This document shows positions 1-8,702 of a stretch of 64,000 bases of DNA, one piece after another. This DNA comes from Cohnella caldifontis (GTDB lineage: Bacteria > Bacillota > Bacilli > Paenibacillales > Paenibacillaceae). The translations under genes were made by a program, and so were the position numbers. Positions within the stretch are counted from its first letter, which is position 1. The number at the start of each line of letters is the position of its first letter. The stretch spans positions 124,001 to 188,000 of the forward strand of contig NZ_JAQZSJ010000003.1 in assembly GCF_029360585.1 (NCBI RefSeq), written 5' to 3'. A model generated the notes under the pieces. It was given only the letters and a program-made list of their open reading frames with translations. It ran no database searches and was not told where the DNA came from.

Positions 1-879
1 GAGGGCCGCCATACGCGCGTTCAGCCTTCCTCTTCCTTTTCCCTGCCAATTCACCAAGAATACCCCCGCGCAAATCAACGCCCCGCCGAACCCGACATAC
101 CATTGCACCTGCTCGCCGAGCAGCAACCAACTGGACAGCACGCCGAACAGCGGCATCAGGAACAGGAAGGAGCTCGTTTTCCCGGGATCCCCTTGCTGAA
201 GCAGGTAGTACCAGACCGAGAACTGGACGATGGAGCACAGGACGACGAGGCACAGCGTCACGGCGACGGAAGTCGCCGTAAATTCAAAACGGGGATGCTC
301 CGAAAGAGCGCTCAGGAGGAAGAGCGCGATCCCCCCTGCCAGCATCTGATAGGCCGTCAGCACCATCATATCGAACGAATGGCCCCATTTTTTCACCAAT
401 AACGTGGCGGAAGCGAAGCTCACCGCGCCGAGGAAACAGATGAACGTGCCCGGATTCAACTCCATATGCGAGCCGAACGTCAGGAACACGCCGACGAACC
501 CGACGGCGACGCCCGCCCAGACGCGGGCCCGATATACGGTTCCGGTCAACAGGGATCCCAGGATGATGACGAGCAGCGGGTTCGTGGCGGCAATGATGGA
601 GGACTCGCCGGACGTGATCCATCGCATGCTGTAATAGACGCAGCCCATGACGCCGGCCGACTGCAGCACGCCGATCGCCGCCGCCTGCAGCCATTGTCTG
701 CCGCGGGGTTGCGGACGGTTCCGGACGATCAGCGCCAGCAGCCCGCCGGCCAGCACGTAACGGATGCCCATCAGGAAGAAGGGCGGGGCATAATCCAGGC
801 CGATTTTGCCGACGGGAAAAGCGACGCCCATCAAGAACGTCGTGAGAATCAGCAGACTGAAATACCGAGAGGGTTTCAT
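1..879 (-). CDS. EamA/DMT-family transporter (3' end cut by window edge)
   Basis: Reading leftward from an ATG at 879, the frame stays open to the first base of the window, so about 293 residues are visible and only the last few are missing (the family is usually about 300 residues). The protein is hydrophobic throughout with about ten predicted membrane helices in two repeats, the pattern of drug/metabolite (EamA) exporters. A GGAGG lies 8-12 bases upstream of the start. It follows the SDR gene on the same strand by 28 bases, so the two probably form one transcript divergent from the LysR gene at 1772. The substrate cannot be told from the sequence. Confidence 0.85.
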   Translation of the reverse strand, partial: MKPSRYFSLLILTTFLMGVAFPVGKIGLDYAPPFFLMGIRYVLAGGLLALIVRNRPQPRGRQWLQAAAIGVLQSAGVMGCVYYSMRWITSGESSIIAATNPLLVIILGSLLTGTVYRARVWAGVAVGFVGVFLTFGSHMELNPGTFICFLGAVSFASATLLVKKWGHSFDMMVLTAYQMLAGGIALFLLSALSEHPRFEFTATSVAVTLCLVVLCSIVQFSVWYYLLQQGDPGKTSSFLFLMPLFGVLSSWLLLGEQVQWYVGFGGALICAGVFLVNWQGKGRGRLNARMAAL

Positions 880-907
880 CGGTCGTGCCTCCTTTCGCGG
901 TCCGGAC

Positions 908-1648
908 TTACAACGTTTGCCCGCTGTCCACGGTGATGATCTGGCCGGTCATCGCTTCCTGCTCCAGGGCCGACGCGATCATCCGCGCGATGTCCTCGGG
1001 CGCGGAAATGCGCTGCAGCAGCAGATTCGGGGCCAGCCGCCGCATCTGCTCCTCCCGGCCGGCCCACCATCTCGTCGCGACCGCGCCGGGCACGACGCAG
1101 TTGACCCGGATATCGGGAGACAGCGCGCGGGCCAGCGACTTGGTCAGTCCGTGGACGGCCGCTTTGGACACGGCGTAAGGAAGCGAAGAACCGAGTCCCG
1201 TCCGGCCGGCGATGCTGCCGACGTTGACGATCGCGCCGCCGCCGTTTCTCTTCATGAAGGGGGCAACAGCGCGCGCACAAAAGAACATGCCCTTCACGTT
1301 GACGTCGAACAGTTCGTCCCATATTTCCCCCGTGGCCGACTCCAGATCATCCATCGGAATATGCCGGGTAACGCTGGCGTTATTAACAAGCAGATCCACC
1401 GTGCCGAAATGCTCCGCGGCGCTTCGGACCATGGCCCGAACTTCGTCGTCCCGGGAGACGTCCGCCTGCAGCGCGATCGCGCGTCCGCCTTCTTCGAGGA
1501 TCCGCCGCGCGGTTTCTTCCGCTTCGGCTTGAGAACGCGAGTAATTCACGATCACGGCGGCCCCCCGCCCGGCCAACTCGAAGCTGACCGCTCTGCCGAT
1601 CCCCGTGCCTCCGCCCGTCACCAGCGCCGTTTTGTTCCGAAGTTCCAT
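908..1648 (-). CDS. SDR-family NAD(P)-dependent oxidoreductase
   Basis: This is a classical short-chain dehydrogenase of 246 residues. It has the nucleotide-binding TGGGTGIG near residue 10, NNAS near residue 85 and the catalytic YAVSK near residue 150, preceded by a serine pair. The length is normal for the family. An in-frame start 12 codons upstream (1684) exists, but the ATG at 1648 places MELRNKTALVTGG directly before the Rossmann fold, as in relatives, and has a purine-rich GGGAGTGG upstream, so I prefer it. It is probably co-transcribed with the EamA transporter downstream and controlled by the divergent LysR protein. The substrate is unknown; 3-oxoacyl-ACP reductase-like or sugar dehydrogenase-like roles are both possible. 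Confidence 0.88.
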   Translation of the reverse strand: MELRNKTALVTGGGTGIGRAVSFELAGRGAAVIVNYSRSQAEAEETARRILEEGGRAIALQADVSRDDEVRAMVRSAAEHFGTVDLLVNNASVTRHIPMDDLESATGEIWDELFDVNVKGMFFCARAVAPFMKRNGGGAIVNVGSIAGRTGLGSSLPYAVSKAAVHGLTKSLARALSPDIRVNCVVPGAVATRWWAGREEQMRRLAPNLLLQRISAPEDIARMIASALEQEAMTGQIITVDSGQTL

Positions 1649-1721
1649 TTTCCATCCACTCCCGTATGTCTTTGTATGGACCATTGTAAGGAGAATATTG
1701 GATTCTGTATAATTGAACTAA

Positions 1722-1738
1722 TTGAAGGAAAGATTCAA
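1722..1738. promoter_or_regulatory. probable LysR-type operator between SDR and LysR genes
   Basis: TTGAA-N7-TTCAA is a perfect inverted repeat in the 123-base divergent gap, preceded by another ATTGAA at about 1712 and followed by one at 1743. LysR proteins usually bind interrupted dyads of this size next to their own gene, so this is the natural site. That is inference; no binding data are implied. Confidence 0.45.
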
Positions 1739-1771
1739 AAAAATTGAACCCTGCGGCGGGGAGGGAAAACG

Positions 1772-2671
1772 GTGGATCTCAAGACGCTGAGAACGTTCCA
1801 GGCGATCGTGAAATACGGCAGCTTCAACCGCGCGGCGCAAGAGATGAACTACGTGCAGTCCACGGTGACGATGCAAATCCAGAAGCTGGAGTCGGAGCTG
1901 GGCGTTCAGCTGCTCGAGCGCGGCAAAGACGTCGGCCTCACGGAAGCCGGCCGGCTGTTCTACGACCAGAGCCTGCAAATCGTGAAAAACATGGAGCATC
2001 TTCAGACCAGCTTGGCGGACTGGAAAGCGGGGGCGGCCGGCCATATCCGCGTCGGGGTCACGGAACCGACCGCGAGCTACCGTTTGCCGAGGATTTTGAA
2101 GCCGTTCATGGCCCAATACCCGAAGATCCGAATTTCGCTGGAAATCTCGAATACCCCGGTGCTGAGCGAGCGGACCTTGAAGGGGGAGCTCGATTTCGCG
2201 CTCTGCACGGCGCCTTGCATCGGCACCGAGTTCTATTTCGAGCCCTGGTTCCAGGAAGAGTTCATGGCCTTGCTGCCCGTGGACCACCCGCTGACGGGAA
2301 AAGAGGTCATCGAGCCGGGGGATTTCGAGGGGAATCGCGTGCTGATCACGTCGGAGACTTGTCCGTACCGCCGGAAGCTGGAGAGGGTCATGCAGGAAAA
2401 CGGGCACATCCGGTTGGACACGATGGAGATCGGGAGTTTGACGGCTTTGAAGCATTACGTGGAGAACGGGCTCGGAATCGCCCTCGTTCCCAAAATCATG
2501 GCGGAACCCCTCGCTCCCGGGACGACGGCCAGAAGGATCGGCGGAAGCCTCATCCATATGACCTACGGGATTCTCTGCAAGGATTCGGCCTATCCGTTCC
2601 AGCTCGCGAGCCAGAAGCTCTACCAGCATCTCAAGCGGGAACTGGCCGCGTCGGTTCCGGCCGCGGGATGA
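1772..2671 (+). CDS. LysR-family transcriptional regulator
   Basis: The 299-residue protein starts at a GTG with GGGGAGGG 7-14 bases upstream. Residues 1-60 form the winged helix-turn-helix of LysR proteins (FNRAAQEMNYVQSTVTMQIQ, then LESELGVQLLER), followed by the periplasmic-binding-like effector domain from about residue 90. It is divergent from the SDR/EamA pair and 40 bases upstream of the aromatic-acid-exporter-like gene, so it may control either or both. The inducer is unknown. Confidence 0.93.
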   Translation: MDLKTLRTFQAIVKYGSFNRAAQEMNYVQSTVTMQIQKLESELGVQLLERGKDVGLTEAGRLFYDQSLQIVKNMEHLQTSLADWKAGAAGHIRVGVTEPTASYRLPRILKPFMAQYPKIRISLEISNTPVLSERTLKGELDFALCTAPCIGTEFYFEPWFQEEFMALLPVDHPLTGKEVIEPGDFEGNRVLITSETCPYRRKLERVMQENGHIRLDTMEIGSLTALKHYVENGLGIALVPKIMAEPLAPGTTARRIGGSLIHMTYGILCKDSAYPFQLASQKLYQHLKRELAASVPAAG

Positions 2672-2711
2672 AGGGCACAATCGTAACAAGGCGAACTTCC
2701 GGAGGAATCCC

Positions 2712-3806
2712 ATGCTGAGTTACCGCATGCTGGCGCGTTTCGGCTTGACGCTGCAGACCGTGAAAACCGCGATCGCGTCCGCCCTGGCGTGGTGGCTGGC
2801 CACCCTGTCCACTTCGAACAGCTACCCCTACTTCGCGCCGCTCGCCGCGATTCTCACCATTCAGGTGACCGTTGCCGATTCCTTGGAGAAAGCTTTTCAA
2901 AGAATCGTCGGCATCATGCTGGGCGTGGCGGTCAGCTTATTCATCGGGCATTGGCTGCAAATCGGCACGTTGTCCATTTTCCTGACGATTCTGGTCGGGA
3001 TGGCGGTGTCCGCTTCCTTGCGCCTAAGCAGTCCGATCATCTCCCAAGTCGGCGTCAGCGCTTTGCTGGTGCTGGCCTTCGGCCAAAACCAGGGCTACGC
3101 CGTCGGAAGAATCCTCGAAACCGCAATCGGCTGCGCCGTCGCCGTCGCGATCAACGCGGCGGTGGTGCCGCCGAACGCGATTCCCCGGGCCGAGGCTTCC
3201 CTGCTTCGGCTGAGCCGGCGCGCCGCCGCGACGCTCCGGGCATTGGCCGCCTCGCTGGGAGGCGAATCCGGCGAAGCCGCCAACGACTCCGCGTCGGTGG
3301 AAGGATTGATCGAGGAGACGGAGAAGGGCCTCCAAATGCTGCGGTTGGCCAAGCAGAGCCAGAAGTACAGTCCGTTTCTCGCGAGGAGCAGAGCCCGGAT
3401 CGAGATTCTCGCGTACGGGATGGAACAGTTGGAGAAGGTCACGGTGCAGATAAGGGGCATACGCAGGAGCTTGGCGGATATAACGGAAATGGAGGGCGAT
3501 CGCGGAGCCGCGGCGGTTCTGATGAGGATCGGCGCAGCGATCGGGACCGCGGCGGCCTGCGTCGAACGTTTCGGCGAACGGGTCACGCAGGCGTCTCCGG
3601 AAGGAGAGGAGACGTACCGGGCCTGCATCGAACGGGCCCGCTCCGTGCAGCTGTCTTGCCTGGACGGGATTGCCCGGATCGAATCCCCCGAAGCGCTGCG
3701 GGAGATCGGGGGGATTTTGACGGACCTGAATCGAATCCTGAGAGAGGTGGAGAACGGGGAACCTTCGCCGATCGCGGCTTCATCCGAATCGAGGGAAGTC
3801 CGATAG
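2712..3806 (+). CDS. aromatic acid exporter family (FUSC/DUF939-like) membrane protein
   Basis: The 364-residue protein has an N-terminal block of about four to five membrane helices (residues 10-155) with the conserved stretch YPYFAPLAAILTIQ and then VADSLEKAFQRIVG. The C-terminal half is soluble, charged and helical. This is the arrangement of the Gram-positive YgaE-like aromatic acid exporter family. It starts at ATG 2712 after AGGAGG-like AGGAATCCC. It lies directly behind the LysR gene and before the isomerase-like gene, all on one strand, so it may be a LysR target. No substrate can be assigned. Confidence 0.8.
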   Translation: MLSYRMLARFGLTLQTVKTAIASALAWWLATLSTSNSYPYFAPLAAILTIQVTVADSLEKAFQRIVGIMLGVAVSLFIGHWLQIGTLSIFLTILVGMAVSASLRLSSPIISQVGVSALLVLAFGQNQGYAVGRILETAIGCAVAVAINAAVVPPNAIPRAEASLLRLSRRAAATLRALAASLGGESGEAANDSASVEGLIEETEKGLQMLRLAKQSQKYSPFLARSRARIEILAYGMEQLEKVTVQIRGIRRSLADITEMEGDRGAAAVLMRIGAAIGTAAACVERFGERVTQASPEGEETYRACIERARSVQLSCLDGIARIESPEALREIGGILTDLNRILREVENGEPSPIAASSESREVR

Positions 3807-3816
3807 AAATAGACAG

Positions 3817-4677
3817 ATGGGAGCGATGGGCGTGTCCGTTGGGATTTTGGCGCATTTGCTAGGGAAACAGCCTTACGAGCCGCTTGCGGCCAAGGCGGCC
3901 GAATCGGGGTTCGACTACGTTCAGCTTGCGCTGTCCAAAGCGATTTCGGATGTCGACTTCTCGCTGGGGAAAATGAGTCCGGGGCTGGCGAACGAAGTGG
4001 GGGGCGCGTTCGCGGACCATCGCGTCGGGATCGCGGTCCTGGGCTGCTATGCGAGCCTGATCGAGCTCGACGACGAGCTGTACCGGCACAACGTGGACCG
4101 GTTCAAGGAGCATCTGCGGCATGCGCGGCATTTCGGGGCGCCGACCGTGGCGACCGAAGTCGGCGTGCCGCCCGATCCTTCCCGCGCCAAGGAGCATTGG
4201 GCACGGCTGGACCGGGCGCTGGAGGAGCTGGTGGAAGAAGCCGAGCGCTGGGGCGTGACGATCGGGCTGGAGGCGGCGCAGCGCCACTTGATCGATTCCG
4301 TCGACACGCTGGCGGAGACGATCGACCGGTTCCCCTCCTCCTGCGTAGGGGTGGTGCTCGATCCTTGCAACCTCATGAATGCCTCCGTGTTCGACCGGCA
4401 GGACGAGATCATCCGTTGCGCCTTCGAGCGCCTGGGCACGCGCATCGTCAGCGCGCACGCCAAGGACCTCCGGCGGGAGCCGGACGGCAGCTTGAAGGAG
4501 ACGGCGGCCGGACAAGGCGGCCTGAACTACCCGCTGTTCTGGGAGCTGCTGGAGCGGCATAAGCCTCGCGGCTACGTGACGCTGGAAGGCGTGGCGGAAG
4601 CGCAATTCGCCGCGGTTGCCGGGTTCGTCCGCGAAGGAAGAGCGTCGGCTCGCCGCGCGGCTTCGAGTTTCAGCTGA
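3817..4677 (+). CDS. sugar phosphate isomerase/epimerase-like TIM-barrel protein
   Basis: The 286-residue protein belongs to the xylose-isomerase-like TIM barrel group. It opens with GVSVGILAHLL, has metal-ligand-type acidic residues in GLEAAQRH (about 150) and VVLDPCNLMN (about 180), then HAKD (about 210) and a final strand YVTLEGV. It starts 10 bases after the upstream transporter stop, so it is probably in the same transcript. A second ATG three codons in is an alternative start. Its last 19 bases overlap, on the other strand, the TfoX remnant described next. The substrate is unknown. Confidence 0.85.
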   Translation: MGAMGVSVGILAHLLGKQPYEPLAAKAAESGFDYVQLALSKAISDVDFSLGKMSPGLANEVGGAFADHRVGIAVLGCYASLIELDDELYRHNVDRFKEHLRHARHFGAPTVATEVGVPPDPSRAKEHWARLDRALEELVEEAERWGVTIGLEAAQRHLIDSVDTLAETIDRFPSSCVGVVLDPCNLMNASVFDRQDEIIRCAFERLGTRIVSAHAKDLRREPDGSLKETAAGQGGLNYPLFWELLERHKPRGYVTLEGVAEAQFAAVAGFVREGRASARRAASSFS

Positions 4678-4808
4678 TCCTTGATTTCCGGGGCCGACTC
4701 CAGCCAGTGAATGTTCCATAGGCCGGCTTCCAAAGCGTATAAGGCGTTCAGTTTGATCTTGTTCGGAAACCGTTCCTTCAGCCGGCAATAGGCTTCAACC
4801 GAGCCGAT
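4659..4808 (-). pseudogene. truncated TfoX C-terminal domain remnant
   Basis: On the minus strand, just past the stop of the LysR gene, a frame reads IGSVEAYCRLKERFP, then LNALYALEAGLWNIHW and PEIKDQLK. These are in the order and spacing of the second half of TfoX C-terminal domains, whose usual signature is GSxEAxxRL ... LxALxGAxxxIxWxxLP. The first helix-hairpin part of the domain is absent: the match begins abruptly at about 4808, next to the LysR 3' end. No ribosome binding site and sensible start precede it. I read it as the end of a lost gene after a rearrangement. The family assignment comes from memory of the motif and should be tested by a profile search. Confidence 0.55.
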
Positions 4809-4818
4809 GTTTTCCTCC

Positions 4819-5688
4819 TTATCCCGCATTCTTAAAGGATTCGGCCACATGCCGGATCAAAGCCTCTGCCCCGGGAGAGAGCGCGCGGCGCGCGTGAAGG
4901 CTGAGCCCGATCGTGCGGACGAGCCTTGGCTTCAGTTCGCAGGTCCGGACGTCGAACCCTTTCGCCGGGACGGACATCCGGGGCAGCACCGTAATGCCTA
5001 ACCCGGCTTGCACCATCGATAGAATCGCGAACGTATCCCTGACGCCGAACTGGTCGTTAGGCTGCCGGGAGGGATCCGGAAACAGCTGCGCCAAATAATG
5101 CTCGCATCCCGTATCCCGGACGAACGGCTCGCTCAGCAGCTCGTCCACGGACACTTCCTTCCGCTTGGCGAACGGGTGATCTTTCGGCATCACGACCCGC
5201 ATGGGGTCGTCCATGAGCGGGATGAACCGCAAAGGCGGTTTGGCGTAGACGTTGAATCCGACATCGACGGTTCCGTCCAGCAGCCAGCCGTGAATCTCGT
5301 CGTAGTTCCCCTCCCGGAATGCGACGGAAAGTCCGGGATAACGGTCCCGAAAACCTTTGATCAATTCGGGCATATGTCCCGCCATGAAACTGGGAAAACA
5401 TCCGATCGTCAGGCTGCCGGTCTGAAGCCCTTTCAGGGAGGCGGCCGCCTGCCCGAACCGTTCCTCGCTGCGGAGCATCTCGCGGGCGTACGGCAGAAGC
5501 GTCGTTCCTGCATCCGTCAGCGTCACCCCGGTTTTTCCGCGATGGAACAACGTCAGCCCCGCTTCCGCCTCCAGCCCCGCCAGCGTCTGGCTGACCGCCG
5601 ATTGGGTCAAGTTCAGCGTTTCCCCCGCCTTGGTGAAACTCCCCGTCCGGGCAATCGCGAGGAAGACGTGCATCTGGAGCAGGGTCAT
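4819..5688 (-). CDS. LysR-family transcriptional regulator
   Basis: The 289-residue protein has the LysR winged helix at residues 1-60 (FTKAGETLNLTQSAVSQTLA, LEAEAGLTLF) and the substrate-binding-like domain from residue 90 (GSLTIGCFPSF). ATG 5688 is preceded by GAGGTG at suitable spacing. It is divergent from the Gfo/Idh oxidoreductase gene across a 115-base AT-rich gap with an inverted repeat at 5718, so regulation of that gene is likely. The effector is unknown. Confidence 0.93.
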   Translation of the reverse strand: MTLLQMHVFLAIARTGSFTKAGETLNLTQSAVSQTLAGLEAEAGLTLFHRGKTGVTLTDAGTTLLPYAREMLRSEERFGQAAASLKGLQTGSLTIGCFPSFMAGHMPELIKGFRDRYPGLSVAFREGNYDEIHGWLLDGTVDVGFNVYAKPPLRFIPLMDDPMRVVMPKDHPFAKRKEVSVDELLSEPFVRDTGCEHYLAQLFPDPSRQPNDQFGVRDTFAILSMVQAGLGITVLPRMSVPAKGFDVRTCELKPRLVRTIGLSLHARRALSPGAEALIRHVAESFKNAG

Positions 5689-5717
5689 TTTCGCACCTCG
5701 TTGAATTAACGAATCTA

Positions 5718-5731
5718 ATGATAGTCATCAT
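5718..5731. promoter_or_regulatory. inverted repeat in LysR/oxidoreductase divergent region
   Basis: ATGAT-AGTC-ATCAT is a perfect dyad in the shared upstream region, close to the LysR start, in sequence much richer in A+T than the flanking genes. Its position fits LysR autoregulation and control of the divergent gene. The assignment is inference. Confidence 0.4.
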
Positions 5732-5803
5732 AACAATTAATTTGTCTAATAGAAAGAGGGGGATTACGATAGTTTTACCAACAGCGGCAGGGGGATCGTG
5801 AAA

Positions 5804-6790
5804 ATGGGGGAAATCAAAGTCGGAATCATCGGATTGGGCGGCGTCGGGAGCGCGGTGAAACGGGCGTTCGAGGAGCATCCCGCCATCGAGGTCGCCGCGT
5901 TATGCGACCGCAACGCTTCGTTATTGGTCGAACAAGCGGGACGGGAGAGCGGTTCGGCCGCTTATTCCGATTATCGCATGATGCTGGAACGGGAACCGGT
6001 CGACTTGGTTTATTTGGCGGTTCCTCCGAAGTTCCATCACCCGATCGCGTTCGATATTTTGAAGCAAGGGAAGCATTTGCTTTGCGAGAAACCGCTGGCG
6101 AATTCGCTGATCGAAGCGGAAGAGATGCTGCAGGCGGCGGAAGCGGCCGGCGTCATGCATGCGATGAATTTCCCGACGTTATACCGGCCGGCTCATCGGG
6201 CTTTCGCGAAGCTGCTGCAAGAGGAAAGGCTGGGAGAGCTTAGGAGAATCGAAATCAAAGCGTTCTTCCCGCAATGGCCCCGCTCGTGGCAGCGCAACGA
6301 ATGGATCTCCACGCGGGAGCAGGGCGGATTCGCGAGGGAAGTGCTGCCGCATTTCCTGCACTTGATCCGGCATCATTGCGGAGCCGCCTGCGAGGTCGTT
6401 TCCCGAATGGAGTATCCGAAGGATCCGGCAGCTTGCGAGACGGGCCTCACGGCGTTCGCGCGGTTGGCGTCGGACCCTGGCGTTTCCATTGTGATCGACG
6501 GTCTGAGCGGGGCCGCCGTCCAAGAGGAAGCTTCGCTCACCTTCTACGGTACCCGAGGCCGAGCGAAACTGTACAACTGGTCCCGCTTGCTGTGGGCCGA
6601 AGAAGGTGAGGAGTTTGCGGAGGTCGCTTTACAGCCGAAAGACCATCTGTTGGAGCTCGTGGATCACGTCGTGCGGGCGATACGGGGGCAGAGCAGCGAG
6701 ATCGTAACGTTCCGCGAAGGGGTCGAAGTGCAAAGTACGCTAGAAGCTTTATTAAACCATCGATCATCTGAAAGGATCTTGCACCCATGA
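5804..6790 (+). CDS. Gfo/Idh/MocA-family oxidoreductase
   Basis: The 328-residue protein opens with the Rossmann motif VGIIGLGGVGSAV, followed by the family signature EKPLA near residue 105, which contributes the lysine at the active site. The C-terminal half is the alpha/beta substrate domain. An in-frame GTG at 5798 is possible, but AGGGGG at 5789-5794 sits 9 bases from ATG 5804 and only 3 from the GTG, so ATG is preferred. It overlaps the next gene by four bases (ATGA), indicating translational coupling. It probably oxidises or reduces a sugar or polyol; the substrate is not evident. Confidence 0.9.
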   Translation: MGEIKVGIIGLGGVGSAVKRAFEEHPAIEVAALCDRNASLLVEQAGRESGSAAYSDYRMMLEREPVDLVYLAVPPKFHHPIAFDILKQGKHLLCEKPLANSLIEAEEMLQAAEAAGVMHAMNFPTLYRPAHRAFAKLLQEERLGELRRIEIKAFFPQWPRSWQRNEWISTREQGGFAREVLPHFLHLIRHHCGAACEVVSRMEYPKDPAACETGLTAFARLASDPGVSIVIDGLSGAAVQEEASLTFYGTRGRAKLYNWSRLLWAEEGEEFAEVALQPKDHLLELVDHVVRAIRGQSSEIVTFREGVEVQSTLEALLNHRSSERILHP

Positions 6791-7218
6791 ACCTGCATAT
6801 GCTCAACGTGATTCTTCCGATTGTATTCCTGCTGTACCAAATCGTGATCGATTTCGTGGATTTGTTTCCGTTCAACGATATCCGGGCTAGAGACAAGAGG
6901 CTGAGAAAGTTCGAAGTGCTGGGCAATTACCCGCCGCTCATCCTCATTTCCGCCTGCTTTTATTTTGAAGGAGCGTGGGCGCGGGTCGGGTATGCGATGA
7001 CGGCGATCATTATGGCGATGCATTTGCTCGCTTGGTGGATACCTTATTGGACGGGCAAGCCCGCTTCGGTCCGACAAGATTACGACAAGTATTTTTCCCG
7101 CACGTATAAGTTCCTGCCGAAAATCCGCGACCACATCGTTCCGGATGCGGAGCATGCAGGCGTGGGGGCTCTGCTTACCGTCACGTTGGCCGTTCAAAGT
7201 ATATACATGTTCGCGTAA
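6787..7218 (+). CDS. small multi-pass membrane protein of unknown function
   Basis: The 143-residue protein has about four hydrophobic segments (roughly residues 4-25, 50-62, 68-92 and 122-142). Between the third and fourth lies a polar loop rich in aromatic and basic residues (KYFSRTYKFLPKIRDHIVPD). I do not recognise the family with confidence. Its start overlaps the stop of the Gfo/Idh gene by ATGA, so the two are coupled and probably act together, perhaps with the membrane protein handling or sensing the same compound. Confidence 0.75.
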   Translation: MNLHMLNVILPIVFLLYQIVIDFVDLFPFNDIRARDKRLRKFEVLGNYPPLILISACFYFEGAWARVGYAMTAIIMAMHLLAWWIPYWTGKPASVRQDYDKYFSRTYKFLPKIRDHIVPDAEHAGVGALLTVTLAVQSIYMFA

Positions 7219-7277
7219 GACACGGGATCAGAATGGCGGGCAGGCGGATGGTTCATTGGCTTCATCCGTCTAGACGG

Positions 7278-7314
7278 AAGGCGCCCATGGCCTCCGAAGA
7301 GGCCCGAGGCGCCT
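7278..7314. terminator. bidirectional terminator between convergent genes
   Basis: Nested perfect arms AAGGCGCC/GGCGCCTT enclose GGCCTC/GAGGCC around a CGAA loop. The hairpin sits between the stop of the membrane protein gene at 7218 and the stop of the MFS gene at 7323. Confidence 0.7.
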
Positions 7315-7322
7315 TATGCGGT

Positions 7323-8516
7323 TTACGACGCCGTTGCGGAATCTTGGCCGGCATGTGCGCCCTTTCTCCCCAGCAAGCCGCCGAACAGGAAGACGCCGAG
7401 CGAGAGGACGAGGCAGCCCGCCGAGAATAGCCCGATCGACGAGAACCCGCCGAACTGCGCGAAGAGCAGGCCGGCGATCCAAGCGCCCAGCGTATTCGCG
7501 CCGTTCATCGTCGAGTTGGCCAAGCTGGAAATCGTCCCTCGGATCTGCGCGTTCAGCGAGGTGAGCATCTCCATGACGATCGGGAAGATGATCCCCAGGA
7601 TCGCGAAAATGATCAGGTAGACGGCCGTGGCGAACGGAAGATGCGCGAGTCCCGGCGTACTCGCGTAAAGGATCGCGACGGCCGCCATCCCGGCGGAGAC
7701 CGCTCCCGTACGTCCCAGCTTCCGTACGGCGAACGGACTGACGAGGCTGCCCAGCAGCGTGCCGAGTCCGAGGAACATCATCACGTTGCCGATCCGGCCG
7801 ACGGGCAGATCGAAGCCGTCCGCCAGCCATTTGCCGACGAAGGCCATCGCGGTTCCGCTTCCCAGGTGGAGGAGCAAGTAACCCAGGAAGCCGCTCCGGG
7901 CCTTGCCGCTCGAGATCAGGGGGACATACCGGCGCAGAATCGACGTCCGGCGTTCTCCCGCGCGCGCGGCCGGCCGGATGTCGGGCAGCAGGAAGTACGC
8001 GGCGGCGGCCAGAAGCGCGGAGACGGCGCCGATCGTCCAGAACGGGACGGACCAGCTCGAGGCCGCCAGCCAGCTCCCGATCGGGACGCCAAGCGCCTGG
8101 GCGGCGGCGAGTCCGGAGAAGGCGAGGCCCATCGTCCTCGGGATGCGGTCCCGCGGGATGACCGCCGGAATGGACGCCCACACCTGGGGCGCCGTGAACG
8201 CCGCGCTGATGCCGGCCAAGACGCGGAACAGGCACATCGTCCAGAAGCTGTCCGCGAAGCCGCACAGCACGGTCGAGACGGAGAAGCCGGCGAGCCCGCT
8301 TAGCAAGACGGTCCTGCGGTTCCAGCCGTCGGACAACGGCCCGGCGATCAACGCGAAGACAGCGGAGCCGAGCGTGTAGGCGCCGATCATCCATCCGGCG
8401 ATGCCCGTCGATACGCCGAATTGCTCCTGCAGGGTCGGGAGCAGTGGCGAGATCAGGAACGTATCCGTTCCGATCATGAACATGATGAGGAAAAACAACG
8501 CGGTATGGCGCAGCAT
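7323..8516 (-). CDS. MFS transporter (drug exporter type)
   Basis: The 397-residue protein has about twelve membrane helices. It carries the major-facilitator loop motif variant ALIAGPLSDGWNRRTVLLSG after helix 2 and a charged R residue in helix 4 (LFRVLAGISAAF), as in AraJ/YdhP-like DHA exporters. The start at 8516 has GGAG upstream. It is divergent from the WYL regulator, with a TGACA-N5-TGTCA dyad between them that is well placed to control this gene. The substrate is unknown. Confidence 0.9.
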   Translation of the reverse strand: MLRHTALFFLIMFMIGTDTFLISPLLPTLQEQFGVSTGIAGWMIGAYTLGSAVFALIAGPLSDGWNRRTVLLSGLAGFSVSTVLCGFADSFWTMCLFRVLAGISAAFTAPQVWASIPAVIPRDRIPRTMGLAFSGLAAAQALGVPIGSWLAASSWSVPFWTIGAVSALLAAAAYFLLPDIRPAARAGERRTSILRRYVPLISSGKARSGFLGYLLLHLGSGTAMAFVGKWLADGFDLPVGRIGNVMMFLGLGTLLGSLVSPFAVRKLGRTGAVSAGMAAVAILYASTPGLAHLPFATAVYLIIFAILGIIFPIVMEMLTSLNAQIRGTISSLANSTMNGANTLGAWIAGLLFAQFGGFSSIGLFSAGCLVLSLGVFLFGGLLGRKGAHAGQDSATAS

Positions 8517-8572
8517 GGTCGATCACTCCTACGATGGGGATTGCTTGCTGACCTTATCGTAGGGAATAATGG

Positions 8573-8587
8573 TGACAGAACATGTCA
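8573..8587. promoter_or_regulatory. probable operator TGACA-N5-TGTCA
   Basis: A perfect 5-bp inverted repeat with a 5-base spacer lies 57-71 bases upstream of the MFS start and about 120 bases upstream of the WYL regulator start. Divergent YafY/WYL regulator-transporter pairs usually share such a dyad. This is inferred from position and symmetry. Confidence 0.5.
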
Positions 8588-8702
8588 TCAACCCAACGTA
8601 AAATGAAAAACGCTGCCGCAGCCCCATCCGCATGCCGTCGTCCGGGAAACGGAGAGGCGGTCGGTGAATAGGGATGTCGCGGAAAAAAGAGGAGGCGAGC
8701 AT

